64,000 nucleotides of DNA from Nitrogeniibacter mangrovi (GCF_010983895.1 NZ_CP048836.1:3782001-3846000); one strand, 5' to 3'. Positions 45,024-57,393 are shown, numbered from the stretch's first letter. Numbers and translations are program-made. Notes: generated from the letters alone by a model not told the origin.

Positions 45024-46160
45024 ATGAGCGACGCGCAGCTGGAACCGGTCAAGATCGCCGCCCCGTGGATGGATGAACGCTCGCACGGCATGTTGCGGAC
45101 CTTTTTTCGCGACGGGCTCAAGTCCCGCTGCGTGCTGGTCGAGCCGGACCGGGCCCAGGCCATCCTCATCGACGTGGACCGCGGCGACGCCACCCGCCGT
45201 CTCCATGACGCGCGCCTGCGCTGGCCCGAGGTGCCGGTCATCGAGTTGAGCGTCAACCACCCGGACCAGGCCCTGTTCGTGCGCAAGCCCCTGCGCCCCA
45301 AGGGCATGGCCCGGGCACTCATGAGCGTGCGGCGCAAGCTGCGCCTCAGCGACGACCCGGTCGCCGAGTCGGTCGGGGTGTGCCCGGGCGAAGCGGTCGA
45401 CGGCGCCCCGGCCACGGCCGTCGCGGCCCCCCGAGGGCCGGTTCCCGAGCCCGGCACCGAAAACCACTATGTCGGACAAGCCAGCGACCTTGACCCCGCC
45501 GCGCCGGCCAACTGGTCTCGCGCCCATTACGATCCGGCGCAATTCCTTCAGGGCCACCTGCAGCGCGCGGCCGCCATGGCCGATGCGACCGGGCGCCGCA
45601 TCGCCATGACCGGGGTGTGGGGCTGCTGGATGATCCCGCCGGGCAACGGTGCCATCGAACTGAGCATGCCCGACCAGTATCTGCGCTCGCTGTGCCTGGT
45701 GACCATGAACGACAGCGAGGTCCGTCTCGACGCGGCGGATGCGGGCGCCGACCTGACCTGCAGCCCCGAGCAGACGCCCCGCGACGTGTTGCTGTGGAAA
45801 GTGGCGCTGTGGACGGCGCGCGGTCGGGTACCGCTCGATGCCCCGCTCGATGCCCCGGTCTATCTGCGCCACTGGCCCGATCTGAACGAACTGCTGGTCA
45901 CCCCGGACGCCATGCGCATCGCCGCCCTGTGGCTCAACCACCCGATCAGCCTGTTCGAACTGGCCACCCGCCTGGACGTGCCCCAGCGCCACGTCTTCAG
46001 TTTCTACAGCGCCTGCGCCGCCATCGGCCTGGCGGGCCCGGCACGGCGCGCGGCCGACACCCTGATCGAGGCCCCCGAGGTCGGCGCCACCGGCATGCGC
46101 GCGCTGCTCGGCCGGCTCGGCGAGCGGCTCGGCCTCGGCACCCAGACGGAATCGGCCTGA
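45024..46160 (+). CDS. Protein with degenerate receiver-like N-terminus, function unknown
   Basis: 378 residues from ATG 45024; an in-frame ATG at 44997 adds nine. Residues about 20-105 look like a CheY-type receiver: LIDVDRGDATRRLHDARLRWPEVPVIEL, then LFVRKPLRPKGMARALMSV with the Lys-Pro of the beta-5 strand. The acidic pair and a clear phospho-Asp are not evident. A linker (110-150) leads to a C-terminal region (about 160-350) with WGCWMIPP, LCLVTMN and a winged-helix-like end (MRIAALWLNHPISLFELATRLDVPQRHVFSFYSAC). It lies 63 bp after the TIR-CHAT gene on the same strand, so it is likely a partner. I do not recognise the family. Confidence 0.6.
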   Translation: MSDAQLEPVKIAAPWMDERSHGMLRTFFRDGLKSRCVLVEPDRAQAILIDVDRGDATRRLHDARLRWPEVPVIELSVNHPDQALFVRKPLRPKGMARALMSVRRKLRLSDDPVAESVGVCPGEAVDGAPATAVAAPRGPVPEPGTENHYVGQASDLDPAAPANWSRAHYDPAQFLQGHLQRAAAMADATGRRIAMTGVWGCWMIPPGNGAIELSMPDQYLRSLCLVTMNDSEVRLDAADAGADLTCSPEQTPRDVLLWKVALWTARGRVPLDAPLDAPVYLRHWPDLNELLVTPDAMRIAALWLNHPISLFELATRLDVPQRHVFSFYSACAAIGLAGPARRAADTLIEAPEVGATGMRALLGRLGERLGLGTQTESA

Positions 46161-46167
46161 GGCGCCG

Positions 46168-47142
46168 CTAACGTACCCGGAACAGCTGGGTGGCGTCGCG
46201 CTCGTTGGTGGCCGGATCGATGATGGTCACATCCATGCGCTGCCCGTCCGCGGCGACCACGAAGGTCGAGCGCAGCGGGTAGCCGTTGAACATGTAGGTG
46301 GTCTGCCCCTGGTGTCCGGACACCGTGCCGGTGCCGGTCACGAAGCCGTCGGGCGTGCGCCCGCGGAACACCAGGTCCGAGCCGTGCTGGACGATCTCGT
46401 GCATGCCGCCGTCCGGGTCGCGCCACAGGCCCGTCAGGTCCACCCGCCCGGCCGGGGCCGCGGTCATCGCCGACGGGGCGACCGGCGCGCGAGCGGGCGT
46501 CTGCACCGGTGGCGCGTAGGACATCTCCGGCGCCGGCGCCATGCCGCCATTGTCTTCGCCGAGGATGCCGAGCACGGCGAGCAGGGCGATGCCGCCGCCG
46601 ATCCACCAGGCCCGGCGCGGCGGCCCCTTGGGCGCGGGGGCCGGCGCCGACGGACGGTCCGGGGCGGCCTCCGGCAGACCGAGCGCCTTGCGCAGGGTCT
46701 CGACCAGGGTGGAGACGTCGAAGTCCCAGCGCTTGTCACTCAGTTCGATCGCGTTGCGCCGCGCGAGCGCCGCCAGATCGTCGGGCAATTCGGCGGTGCC
46801 GGGCATCTGCGCGCCTTCGACCAGCACCGGAATGACGCGCACATCGCCACGCTTGAGCGCGGTGGCGATCTCGAGGCGGGTGTAGTCGTTGGGATCGTCG
46901 AGCCGGCGCGAGCCATCGTCATGGGCCGCCGCCACCCAGCGCGGCCCGATCACGGCGATCAGCACACCGCAGGAACGCAACGCGCGCTCGATGGCCTCGA
47001 CGAAGTCCACCCCCGGCTCGATGGTCTCCACGTCGCGGAAGATGGACACCTCCGGCAGAAGGTCCTTGAGGCGATCGGTCAGGCGCCCGGCCGCACTCTG
47101 GCTGTCCTGCCGGCGATAGCTGACGAAAATGCCCTGCTCCAT
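46168..47142 (-). CDS. TIR-domain membrane protein with C-terminal beta domain
   Basis: 324 residues from ATG 47142, with GGGAG eight bases upstream; ATG 47148 adds two residues. Residues 1-150 are a bacterial TIR domain: GIFVSYRRQDSQSAAGRL, IFRDVETIEPGVDF (BB-loop region), and YTRLEIATAL with the likely catalytic Glu91. A Pro/Ala linker leads to a membrane helix (about 178-195) and a C-terminal domain (about 235-324) of short strands (VDLTGLWRDPDGGMHEIVQHGSDLVFRG) resembling small lipocalin-like or sensing beta domains. It converges on the gene at 45024 with only 7 bp between stops. It is the second TIR protein of the locus. Confidence 0.85.
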   Translation of the reverse strand: MEQGIFVSYRRQDSQSAAGRLTDRLKDLLPEVSIFRDVETIEPGVDFVEAIERALRSCGVLIAVIGPRWVAAAHDDGSRRLDDPNDYTRLEIATALKRGDVRVIPVLVEGAQMPGTAELPDDLAALARRNAIELSDKRWDFDVSTLVETLRKALGLPEAAPDRPSAPAPAPKGPPRRAWWIGGGIALLAVLGILGEDNGGMAPAPEMSYAPPVQTPARAPVAPSAMTAAPAGRVDLTGLWRDPDGGMHEIVQHGSDLVFRGRTPDGFVTGTGTVSGHQGQTTYMFNGYPLRSTFVVAADGQRMDVTIIDPATNERDATQLFRVR

Positions 47143-47420
47143 GCGCATGACTCCCGAAAGATGTGGCTCGCTCCGCTCTTAGGATAGTGAGCCGGCGGCC
47201 TGAGCGCGAGCCGCGACTGCGCTGAATCACCGACGAACACGGTCGGACCGGCGCCGAACTGGCGCGCGTGCAACACCGACGATGGCGCACCCGGTGAATT
47301 TGCCGCCCGCGTGTTGATGCCCCCGCACGCGCAACGCATACTGGCGCCTGTTCCCCGTTATCCCCGATCCGGGCAAGCGCCGCCGGCCGCCCGCCACCTA
47401 TCATGCCAGAGGAATTTTCC

Positions 47421-48134
47421 ATGCTGCGCCTCCGGACCCTGACGGTCGCCGCCGCGACCGTCCTGCTGACCGCCTGCACCGCCACCACGCCGACCCGGCC
47501 CGATAGCGCCGCGGCTGCATCGACCGAAACGCCGGCGGAAAAGGCCGAACCTGCGGCGGCCCCCGAAGCCAGCGCCCCCGACGAGGATCAGGCCGGCAGC
47601 GGCGAGGCGGCAGCACAGCCCGGGACCGATGCGACCGGCAGCCCCAAGCAGATCTACTACACCGAGAACGAATACACGCAGATGACGGCCTGCGTCGGTC
47701 TGGCGGACGCGGCCATGCACACCGCCATCCGCAAACGCAGCGGCATGGAGCTGGACGATGCCAAGAACATCTACCGCAGCCGCCCCCACCCGGACGAGCA
47801 CATGGCGATCGTCGAGCAGGTGTATGCCGACACCGTCGGCAACGTGTGGGACTACACGGTACGCCAGTTCCAGCAGTGCTCGGCGCTGCAGGCCCAGGTG
47901 CCGCCGGAACGCCTGCAGCTGGCCAGCTACTGCATGCAGCGGCAGATGATCGGCGACCTGACCTACTCGTTCAAGGCCAGCGGGCGGCCCATTTCCGACG
48001 CCTACGGCTACTTCGCCAAGTTCACCAGTCCGGTCGTCAAACAGATCATCGACGCGGTGTACGCCACCGACGCCGCGAAGGACGAGGTGAAGACGCAGCT
48101 GTGGACGTCCTGCATGACGCCGATCACGGGCTGA
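47421..48134 (+). CDS. Lipoprotein, hypothetical
   Basis: 237 residues from ATG 47421, with GAGGAA in front. The lipobox VLLTAC puts the lipid Cys at about 20. An Ala/Glu/Pro-rich linker (22-75) is followed by a helical domain with four Cys (MTACVGLAD, FQQCSALQ, ASYCMQRQ, WTSCMTP), which could form two disulfides. Tyr-rich segments (IYYTENEYTQ, NIYRSRPHPDEHMAIVEQVYADTVG) are present. It lies 278 bp after the second TIR gene, on the other strand. Family unknown; probably anchored in the outer membrane facing the periplasm. Confidence 0.75.
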   Translation: MLRLRTLTVAAATVLLTACTATTPTRPDSAAAASTETPAEKAEPAAAPEASAPDEDQAGSGEAAAQPGTDATGSPKQIYYTENEYTQMTACVGLADAAMHTAIRKRSGMELDDAKNIYRSRPHPDEHMAIVEQVYADTVGNVWDYTVRQFQQCSALQAQVPPERLQLASYCMQRQMIGDLTYSFKASGRPISDAYGYFAKFTSPVVKQIIDAVYATDAAKDEVKTQLWTSCMTPITG

Positions 48135-48155
48135 GGCGGCGCCGGCGCCCTCAGG
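48131..48155. terminator. Hairpin across two convergent stop codons
   Basis: CTGAGGCG and CGCCCTCAG form a nearly perfect stem (one bulge) around GCGCCGG, overlapping the ends of the lipoprotein gene and the leftward small gene. The T-tract is missing, so the role as bidirectional terminator is tentative. Confidence 0.4.
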
Positions 48156-48405
48156 TGCGCATGACGTACCAGGCCAGCGCCAACACCAGCAGGAGCAGCA
48201 CCACCAGCACCAGCGGGTTGCGGCGTTCGCCAGGGCCGGCGAAGCCGACGCCCGCCCCGGGCCCGGCATGGCGCCGGCCATCGACCCGTTCCTTGGCCTC
48301 CTTGAGGCCGATCCCCTCGACCTCGCGCACGATCTTGATGGCCTCGATCACGCGGCCGCGCGCCAGGGCGTCCTCGGCGGCCGGCGGCAGGGGCTGTTCG
48401 CTCAT
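48151..48405 (-). CDS. Small membrane protein with ribosomal L7/L12 C-terminal-like domain
   Basis: 84 residues from ATG 48405; 48411 is an alternative. Residues about 10-40 (ALARGRVIEAIKIVREVEGIGLKEAKERVDG) match the helical part of the L7/L12 C-terminal domain. A Gly-rich linker and a C-terminal membrane helix (NPLVLVVLLLLVLALAWYVM) follow. It starts 13 bp after the metH stop on the same strand and is likely its operon partner. Proteins of this make-up exist in many proteobacteria without known role; they are not ribosomal proteins. Confidence 0.75.
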   Translation of the reverse strand: MSEQPLPPAAEDALARGRVIEAIKIVREVEGIGLKEAKERVDGRRHAGPGAGVGFAGPGERRNPLVLVVLLLLVLALAWYVMRT

Positions 48406-48418
48406 CGCCATCCGCCCC

Positions 48419-52108
<3,690 letters not shown>

Positions 52109-52144
52109 GCGTCGGTCCTTTCGGGTTGCCGGCGCCACGCAAAC

Positions 52145-52246
52145 AAAAACGGCGCGGCAAACCGGTCACAGTTTGCGAGCGCCGTTGTTCGTTGCTGAGC
52201 CTGGCCCCGGGATCACAGCCCACCACGGGTCGCAGCGCTCCTCAGC
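52145..52246 (-). promoter_or_regulatory. S-adenosylhomocysteine (SAH) riboswitch with terminator, upstream of metH
   Basis: Read on the minus strand, the aptamer has the conserved segments GAGGAGCGCTGCGACCC, GGCCAGGCTCAGC and AACGGCGCTCGC (52246 to 52175), the known SAH riboswitch core including its pseudoknot strands. The last segment, ACGGCGC (52185-52179), can instead pair with GCGCCGT (52155-52149), which runs into TTTTT. With GCAAAC/GTTTGC inside, this makes a terminator. Ligand binding should hold the aptamer fold and block the terminator, so metH is expressed when SAH builds up. Confidence 0.92.
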
Positions 52247-52256
52247 AGAATGGCCG

Positions 52257-52285
52257 ATTTTACTGGCGCGGCGCGGCGCTGTCGA
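52257..52285 (-). promoter_or_regulatory. Sigma-70 promoter of metH
   Basis: On the minus strand, TCGACA (52285-52280), a 17-bp spacer and TAAAAT (52262-52257). The implied transcript start falls about seven bases on, at the first base pairs of the SAH riboswitch, which supports the call. Confidence 0.8.
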
Positions 52286-52434
52286 GGGCCGGCGATCGCC
52301 CCGCGGCGAGCGGCGGCGCTCACTTCCTGTTGCAAAAGCGTGGACCGCAGCGGCGCACCCGGCACCTAGGATGAAGCTCAGGGGCGTCCGGCACCGCCGG
52401 CCGCCGCCGACACCCAACACGAGGAGCCACAAGA

Positions 52435-52833
52435 ATGAAAATCCCGAAGCTGACAGCCGTCGCCCTGTGTGCGGGCCTGCTCGCCCCGGTCGCGGCCACG
52501 GCCGCGGACGTCGTCTTCCTGTCCCCGGCCGACGGCGCCACGGTCAGCAGCCCGGTGAAGGTGCGCATGGGTGTGCACGGGATGACGGTACAGCCGGCCG
52601 GACAGGTGACGCCGGGCACCGGGCATCATCATCTGATCATCGACGGCAAGGCCATCCCGGCGGGCGCGGTCGTTCCCGCCGACGCCCACCACCTGCATTT
52701 CGGCAAGGGTCAGACCGAAGCCGAGGTCGAACTGCCGCCGGGCCGGCACACCCTCACCCTGCAGTTCGCGGACGGCAAGCACCGCTCCTACGGACCGGAC
52801 CTGAGCAAGACGATCGAGATTGAAGTGAAGTAG
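52435..52833 (+). CDS. DUF4399 periplasmic protein
   Basis: 132 residues with GAGGAG ahead of the ATG. A signal peptide (about 1-24, ATAA) is followed by an Ig-like beta domain: VVFLSPADGATVSSPVKVRMGVHGM, TGHHHLIIDGK and DAHHLHFGKGQTEAEVELPPGRHTLTLQFADG, the DUF4399 signature. The HHH and HH clusters suggest metal binding. It is divergent from metH and stands alone. Function unknown. Confidence 0.88.
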   Translation: MKIPKLTAVALCAGLLAPVAATAADVVFLSPADGATVSSPVKVRMGVHGMTVQPAGQVTPGTGHHHLIIDGKAIPAGAVVPADAHHLHFGKGQTEAEVELPPGRHTLTLQFADGKHRSYGPDLSKTIEIEVK

Positions 52834-52866
52834 CAACAGGGCCGCGCCGCGGTGGGGTCCACCGGC

Positions 52867-53226
52867 TCACGCATCGGTCGGCGGAGGCGCCTGGGTGGTC
52901 GCGATCAGGCGCTCGATGGCGTCCTGGACCTTGCCATTGGGCTGGCGCTGCACCCAGTCGTTGGTGAACATCAGCAAGGGTTCGATCCGCTTGGCGTCGA
53001 GCGGCTCCTGCCCCAGCAGCGCGAACAGCTCGAGCGCCTTGTCGTGCACCTCGCTGCCCGGTTCGGCCGCCACCTGGCACACCATGGACACCACCATCAG
53101 GTCGGTCAGGTGCGCTTCGCAAAACCACGGCTGGCCGATCGCCTCGAGGGCGATCAGGGCCGGCAGTTCGGTCGTGGTGCGCTTTTTGACACCCAGCGGA
53201 AGCAGCTTGCGTCGCTTTTTCTTCAT
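52867..53226 (-). CDS. Hypothetical cytoplasmic helical protein
   Basis: 119 residues from ATG 53226 (MKKKRRKLLPLG). After a basic N-terminus the protein is helical, with ELPALIALEAIGQPWFCEAHLTDLMVVSMVCQVAAEPGS (about 20-58) and VHDKALELFALLGQ. There is no signal peptide or membrane span. It converges with the DUF4399 gene. Similar short proteins appear as 'hypothetical' in betaproteobacteria; I know of no function. Confidence 0.65.
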   Translation of the reverse strand: MKKKRRKLLPLGVKKRTTTELPALIALEAIGQPWFCEAHLTDLMVVSMVCQVAAEPGSEVHDKALELFALLGQEPLDAKRIEPLLMFTNDWVQRQPNGKVQDAIERLIATTQAPPPTDA

Positions 53227-53421
53227 GGAGCGACCTACGGCATGATTGCGGCAAGCTTTAGCCACGACCGCATGGCCGTGCCGCGCTGCCCCGAGCTGCG
53301 CCGGCCGCGTACGTCGGCGGATTTGACACCGGCGTCGCCCGCCGACGACACAAAAAAAGTTTGTTGCGCAATATCAACATGTTGCCGAAAATTGGCGCAC
53401 GAATTGCTTCGCGAATTCCAG

Positions 53422-54240
53422 ATGGGCACACGACTTTTCTCCTTCGTCCGCCTTGGCCTCCTGGTCATCGCGATGTCGACCTGCGCAGCCGCCTTCGCCG
53501 GACCCGATGCGCCCGGCACGCCGGCCGCGGCACCGTCACGCGAGACGGGCTTCGTGTCCGGCATGGAGGTCACCGGCAAGGCGGCCAACGCGCCGGCCGT
53601 GGCCGATACCGGCATCCGCTCGGGCGACCCTTATCGGGCGATGATCGACGACATGCTGGCGACGCCACGCCAGGGTCGCGTCCCGGATGCCGCGGCAACG
53701 GCACACGACAGTAGCACCCTGTTTTACGACGAAAAGGAATTGCAGGCCCGTGCGGCCTCGTTCAAGGCGGAACTGTCCGCCATCCTGGGCGACGACACCC
53801 CCGCGGAGCAAAGCGCGGAAGAGCGTGAACTGACGCTCAAGAAGGAAATCGCGATGCGCGCGGCCTACGCCGACAGCGCCGCGGGTGGCCGCCAGGGACA
53901 CACGTCGCAGGCCGACGACACCGGGCGGCTACGGATGATCGAACTGGCCTTCCTGATGTGGGACATCCTGACCCACCCGCTCACCCTCAGCCTCATCGCC
54001 CTGTACGGCCTGGCGCGCCTGGCGATCGCCATCCTCCGGGTTGCCAGGGATCCGCACGGGCGCAAGCGCAGGCAGCGGCATGGCAGCAGCCGCGGGCCGG
54101 CAACCGTGGCACGGCCCTCCCAGCCGCCGCCGAGCCGCACGCCCGAGGCGTGCAGTGCGGAGCCGCGCCGCCGTGGCCACCGGTCCTCGCGTCGCCGGCG
54201 CTCCCGCGGCAGCTTCCTCGACCGCTTCCGGTCGATCTGA
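53422..54240 (+). CDS. Exported or membrane-anchored hypothetical protein with basic tail
   Basis: 272 residues from ATG 53422. A signal peptide (about 1-27, AFAGP) leads to a low-complexity region, an acidic helical segment (FYDEKELQARAASFKAELSAILGDD, about 95-119; SAEERELTLKKEIAMRAAY), one membrane helix (about 178-200, LTLSLIALYGLARLAIAIL) and a strongly basic, Arg/Ser/Pro-rich tail of about 65 residues. A basic tail of this kind could bind nucleic acid or phospholipid if it faces the cytoplasm. The AT-rich 200 bp upstream should hold its promoter. Family not recognised. Confidence 0.6.
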   Translation: MGTRLFSFVRLGLLVIAMSTCAAAFAGPDAPGTPAAAPSRETGFVSGMEVTGKAANAPAVADTGIRSGDPYRAMIDDMLATPRQGRVPDAAATAHDSSTLFYDEKELQARAASFKAELSAILGDDTPAEQSAEERELTLKKEIAMRAAYADSAAGGRQGHTSQADDTGRLRMIELAFLMWDILTHPLTLSLIALYGLARLAIAILRVARDPHGRKRRQRHGSSRGPATVARPSQPPPSRTPEACSAEPRRRGHRSSRRRRSRGSFLDRFRSI

Positions 54241-54257
54241 CGCCGCGGGCAGGCCGC

Positions 54258-55487
54258 TCAGTCCAGCCAGAAACGCTCGAGGTTCTCCAGCCCCCAGTCC
54301 TGCGGATTTTCGATGCCCGCGATCTGCTCCCGACACGCCGGCGAGGCCAGATCGATCACCTGCTGAGGAATCGGGGCATTGCTGCGGGCGGAGAAGAAGA
54401 CCCGGATCCTGGGCGTGAGCATCGAGCCCTCGTTCTGCTCGATGATCACCCCCAGCTTGTCGGACTTGGTGCGCACCAGCGCGCCGACCGGATAGATGCC
54501 GACACTGCGCACGAAGGCCTTGAACAGGCGCTCGTCGAAATGGCCCTTCCAGGAGGCCATGCGCCGCAGGGACTCGGCCGGGCACCAGCCCGCCTTGTAG
54601 GGGCGGTTGGAGGTGACCGCGTCGTATACGTCGCAGATCGCGCCCATGCGCGAGAGCAGGCTGATGTCCTCGCCGGCCAGGCCCTTCGGATAGCCGGTGC
54701 CGTCGACCTTCTCGTGATGGTGCAGGGCCACGTCCAGGGTCCCCGCGGTGGCGTCGCCCGCCTCGCGCAGCATCTTCCAGCCCGCTTCCGGATGGGTCTT
54801 CATGATGTCGTATTCGGCATCGGTCAGCTTGCCGGGCTTGTTGAGCACCTCGAGCGGCATCACCGCCTTGCCCAGATCGTGCATGAGCCCGGCGATCCCG
54901 GCCTCGGTGACCATCGCCTCGTCGAGGCCGGCCTGGCGCGCCAGGGCCACCATGAGCGCACACACGGCGATGGAGTGCAGGTAGGTGTATTGGTCGTGCG
55001 TCTTGATCCTCGCCACGCTGATCAGCGCCGACGGATTGCGCAGCACGGACGCGGAGATCTCCTCGACGAGCGGCATGGCGTCGCCGGTCTTGACCACCTT
55101 GCCCATGCGCGCGTCGTTGAACATGGACACCACTTCGCGCCGGGCCAGGTTGCACAGCTTGCGCGCCTGGGCCACCTCGGCCTGCATGGATTGTTTCGCC
55201 GGCGCCTTGGGTTTGGCAACGGCGGCCGGAGCGGTCACGACGGTGTCGGTCGCGGCAGGCGCCTCGGGCGCCGATGCGGGCGCGGGCGCCTCGTCCCCGC
55301 CCACATCGATTCCCCGATCGGTGTCGATCCAGACCTTGTCGATGCCATGCTCACGAATGGTGCGCACATCGTCGCCGGATTCGATCAGGAACGCGTTCTT
55401 GACGAAAGGATGCTTGAGCCAGGACACGCCCAGCTTGTGCAGGTACATGCCCACACGAAGCTGGCTGCTGTGGATTTCCTTGATCAT
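54258..55487 (-). CDS. HD-GYP c-di-GMP phosphodiesterase with DUF3391 N-terminus
   Basis: 409 residues. The N-terminal DUF3391 region (IHSSQLRVGMYLHKLGVSWLKHPF, 5-28) and an Ala/Pro linker (about 68-98) precede an HD-GYP domain (about 140-340). All motifs are intact: YTYLHSIAVCALM, GLMHDLGKAVMP with the HD pair, KTHPEAGWKML, and HHHEKVDGTGYPKGL. It should hydrolyse c-di-GMP in the cytoplasm and thereby favour motility over biofilm. It stands in a monocistronic setting. It contrasts with the degenerate HD-GYP at 14639. Confidence 0.93.
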   Translation of the reverse strand: MIKEIHSSQLRVGMYLHKLGVSWLKHPFVKNAFLIESGDDVRTIREHGIDKVWIDTDRGIDVGGDEAPAPASAPEAPAATDTVVTAPAAVAKPKAPAKQSMQAEVAQARKLCNLARREVVSMFNDARMGKVVKTGDAMPLVEEISASVLRNPSALISVARIKTHDQYTYLHSIAVCALMVALARQAGLDEAMVTEAGIAGLMHDLGKAVMPLEVLNKPGKLTDAEYDIMKTHPEAGWKMLREAGDATAGTLDVALHHHEKVDGTGYPKGLAGEDISLLSRMGAICDVYDAVTSNRPYKAGWCPAESLRRMASWKGHFDERLFKAFVRSVGIYPVGALVRTKSDKLGVIIEQNEGSMLTPRIRVFFSARSNAPIPQQVIDLASPACREQIAGIENPQDWGLENLERFWLD

Positions 55488-55611
55488 GGGCGGGCTTGAC
55501 GGGTCATATGAGGGATGCGGACTCTTGGGTGGACGCTACCGACAATATCGGCATCAACGGCTTTGCCTTGAGGGCGTTGACCGCCGCGCCCGCCCGCCGA
55601 CGACAACGCCG

Positions 55612-56097
55612 TCAGCCCCGCTGGACGGTTTCCCGCCCGGTCTGGGTCACCCGGCCGTTCCCGTCGAAATGGACGTTGAAATAGATTGATTCGGACGGCA
55701 TGCGGTCGTCGATGAGCCAGTCCCACACCGTCTCGCCCTTGTTGGGAAAGCTCGTCCGCTTCGCCGGCTTGCCGATCAGGCGACGCACCTGGTCCTCGGT
55801 CATGCCCGCGGAGATCTGCGCCATGCGGGCCTCGGTGAGCACCTGCTCGACACGCTTGACGACGCCAGCCCGGTCGAGGGTGACGTGGTAGCAGGTGATG
55901 CCCGAAGGTTGCATGGAATACTCCCACACCACCGTGCCATCCGCGTTGCGCCACTCGATGCCGGGGTCCCCCAGGTGGGACTTCAGCTCGGCCCGCGTGG
56001 TCACCCCGGGGCGAATGTCCTCCATCAGGTAGCGCTCGCAACCGCCCAGGCCGACCAGGCCCAGCAGCCCGAGCATGGCCGCCAGGATGCGTTTCAT
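55612..56097 (-). CDS. BamE/SmpA-like lipoprotein
   Basis: 161 residues from ATG 56097, with AAGGGA upstream. The lipobox LVGLGGC places the lipid Cys at about 21. Two repeats of the BamE/OmlA kind are visible: IRPGVTTRAELKSHLGDPGIEW (about 29-50) and ISAGMTEDQVRRLIGKPAKRTSFPNKGETVWDW (about 99-131). Proteins of this fold bind at the outer membrane assembly machine or act as small envelope lipoproteins. It is divergent from the amino-acid-binding protein gene. Confidence 0.85.
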   Translation of the reverse strand: MKRILAAMLGLLGLVGLGGCERYLMEDIRPGVTTRAELKSHLGDPGIEWRNADGTVVWEYSMQPSGITCYHVTLDRAGVVKRVEQVLTEARMAQISAGMTEDQVRRLIGKPAKRTSFPNKGETVWDWLIDDRMPSESIYFNVHFDGNGRVTQTGRETVQRG

Positions 56098-56207
56098 GGT
56101 GAGTTTTCCCTTGGTTAGAATGAGGCCATGGCGACCCGCCCGAATACGGTCGGGCGGATCGATCCGTTTCATTCTGACACTCCCCGCCCATGAGGAGACC
56201 GCACGAA

Positions 56208-57320
56208 ATGCAAAATTTGCTGCTCGCACTCGCCCTGCTCGGCCTCGGCCTCGGCGGCGCCCAGGCCGGCACCGTCCGCATCGGCCATGCCGGGCCGCTC
56301 ACCGGCCCCCTGGCCCACATCGGCAAGGACGGCGAAAACGGGGCCCGTCTGGCCATCGAGGACGCCAACGCCCAGGGCATCGTCATCGACGGCGACAAGA
56401 TCACCTTCGAACTGCTCGGCGAAGACGACCAGGCCGACCCGCGCCAGGCCACCACCGTGGCCCAGCGCCTGGCCGACGAAGAAGTGGCCGGGGTGGTCGG
56501 CCATGTCACCTCGAGCGCCTCGATCCCGGCCTCGCGCGTCTATGAGCAGAACGGCATTCCGATGATCACGCCCTCGGCCACCAGCCCCAAGCTCACCGCC
56601 CAGGGCTACCGCACCACCTTCCGCGTCATTGCCAACGACCTCCAGCAGGGCGCGGCCATGGCCCACCATGTGGCCGCCGGGCTGCACCTGAAGCGGGTGG
56701 CGGTCATCGACGATCGCTCCGCCTACGGCCAGGGACTGGCCGACGCCTTCGCGGACAAGCTCAAGGCAGACGGCGTCGACGTGGTGGCGCGCGAATTCAC
56801 CAGCGACAAGGCCACCGACTTCTCGGCCATCCTCACCAAGATCAAGGGCACCGCGCCCGACGCGGTGTTCTTCGGCGGTTTCGACGCCCAGGCGGCACCC
56901 ATGCTGCAACAGATGCGCCAGCTCAGCCTGAACGCGGCCTTCCTCGGTGGCGACGGGGTGTGCACCGACGAGATGCTCAAGCTCGCGGCACGCACGCTCG
57001 ACGCGCACGTCTTCTGCACCCAGGCCGGCATCCCGATGGCGAAGATGCCCAAGGGGGCCGACTTCAAGGCCCGTTTCGCCAAGCGCTTCCATACGCCGGT
57101 GCAGCTCTACGCGCCCTACAGCTACGACGCCACCATGGCACTGATCGAGGCCATGAAGGCGGCCGATTCGACCGATCCGGCCGACTACCTGCCCAAGCTG
57201 CACACGATCTCCTTCCCGGGCGTGACCGGCACCATCGCCTTCGACGCCAAGGGCGACATCCGCACCGGCGGCATCTCCCTGTATCAATACAAGGACGGCC
57301 ACTGGGCCACGCTGAACTGA
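56208..57320 (+). CDS. Branched-chain amino acid-type ABC transporter binding protein
   Basis: 370 residues from ATG 56208, with GAGGAG ten bases ahead. A signal peptide (about 1-20) is followed by a type I periplasmic binding fold: [32 protein letters not shown] (start), [38 protein letters not shown] with the Ser/Thr contacts for the amino-acid carboxylate, [18 protein letters not shown] and [11 protein letters not shown]. It closely follows the LivJ/LivK pattern. No permease or ATPase genes are adjacent, so it must work with a transporter encoded elsewhere. Confidence 0.92.
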   Translation: MQNLLLALALLGLGLGGAQAGTVRIGHAGPLTGPLAHIGKDGENGARLAIEDANAQGIVIDGDKITFELLGEDDQADPRQATTVAQRLADEEVAGVVGHVTSSASIPASRVYEQNGIPMITPSATSPKLTAQGYRTTFRVIANDLQQGAAMAHHVAAGLHLKRVAVIDDRSAYGQGLADAFADKLKADGVDVVAREFTSDKATDFSAILTKIKGTAPDAVFFGGFDAQAAPMLQQMRQLSLNAAFLGGDGVCTDEMLKLAARTLDAHVFCTQAGIPMAKMPKGADFKARFAKRFHTPVQLYAPYSYDATMALIEAMKAADSTDPADYLPKLHTISFPGVTGTIAFDAKGDIRTGGISLYQYKDGHWATLN

Positions 57321-57336
57321 GCCCCATGGCACAATG

Positions 57337-57364
57337 GCGGCCCGTCACCCGGGTGGCGGGCCGC
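57337..57364 (+). terminator. GC hairpin after the binding-protein gene
   Basis: GCGGCCCG (57337-57344) and CGGGCCGC (57357-57364) pair perfectly and are followed at short distance by GTTTT. It lies 17 bp after the stop. It is a moderate terminator in the gap before the antiporter gene. Confidence 0.5.
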
Positions 57365-57393
57365 TGCCGTTTTCCCGCTCGCCCCAAGCCCAC

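Noticed and set aside
48151-48405. Ribosomal protein L7/L12 gene
   Set aside because: Only the C-terminal helix motif is present, the N-terminal dimerisation domain is absent, and a membrane helix follows.
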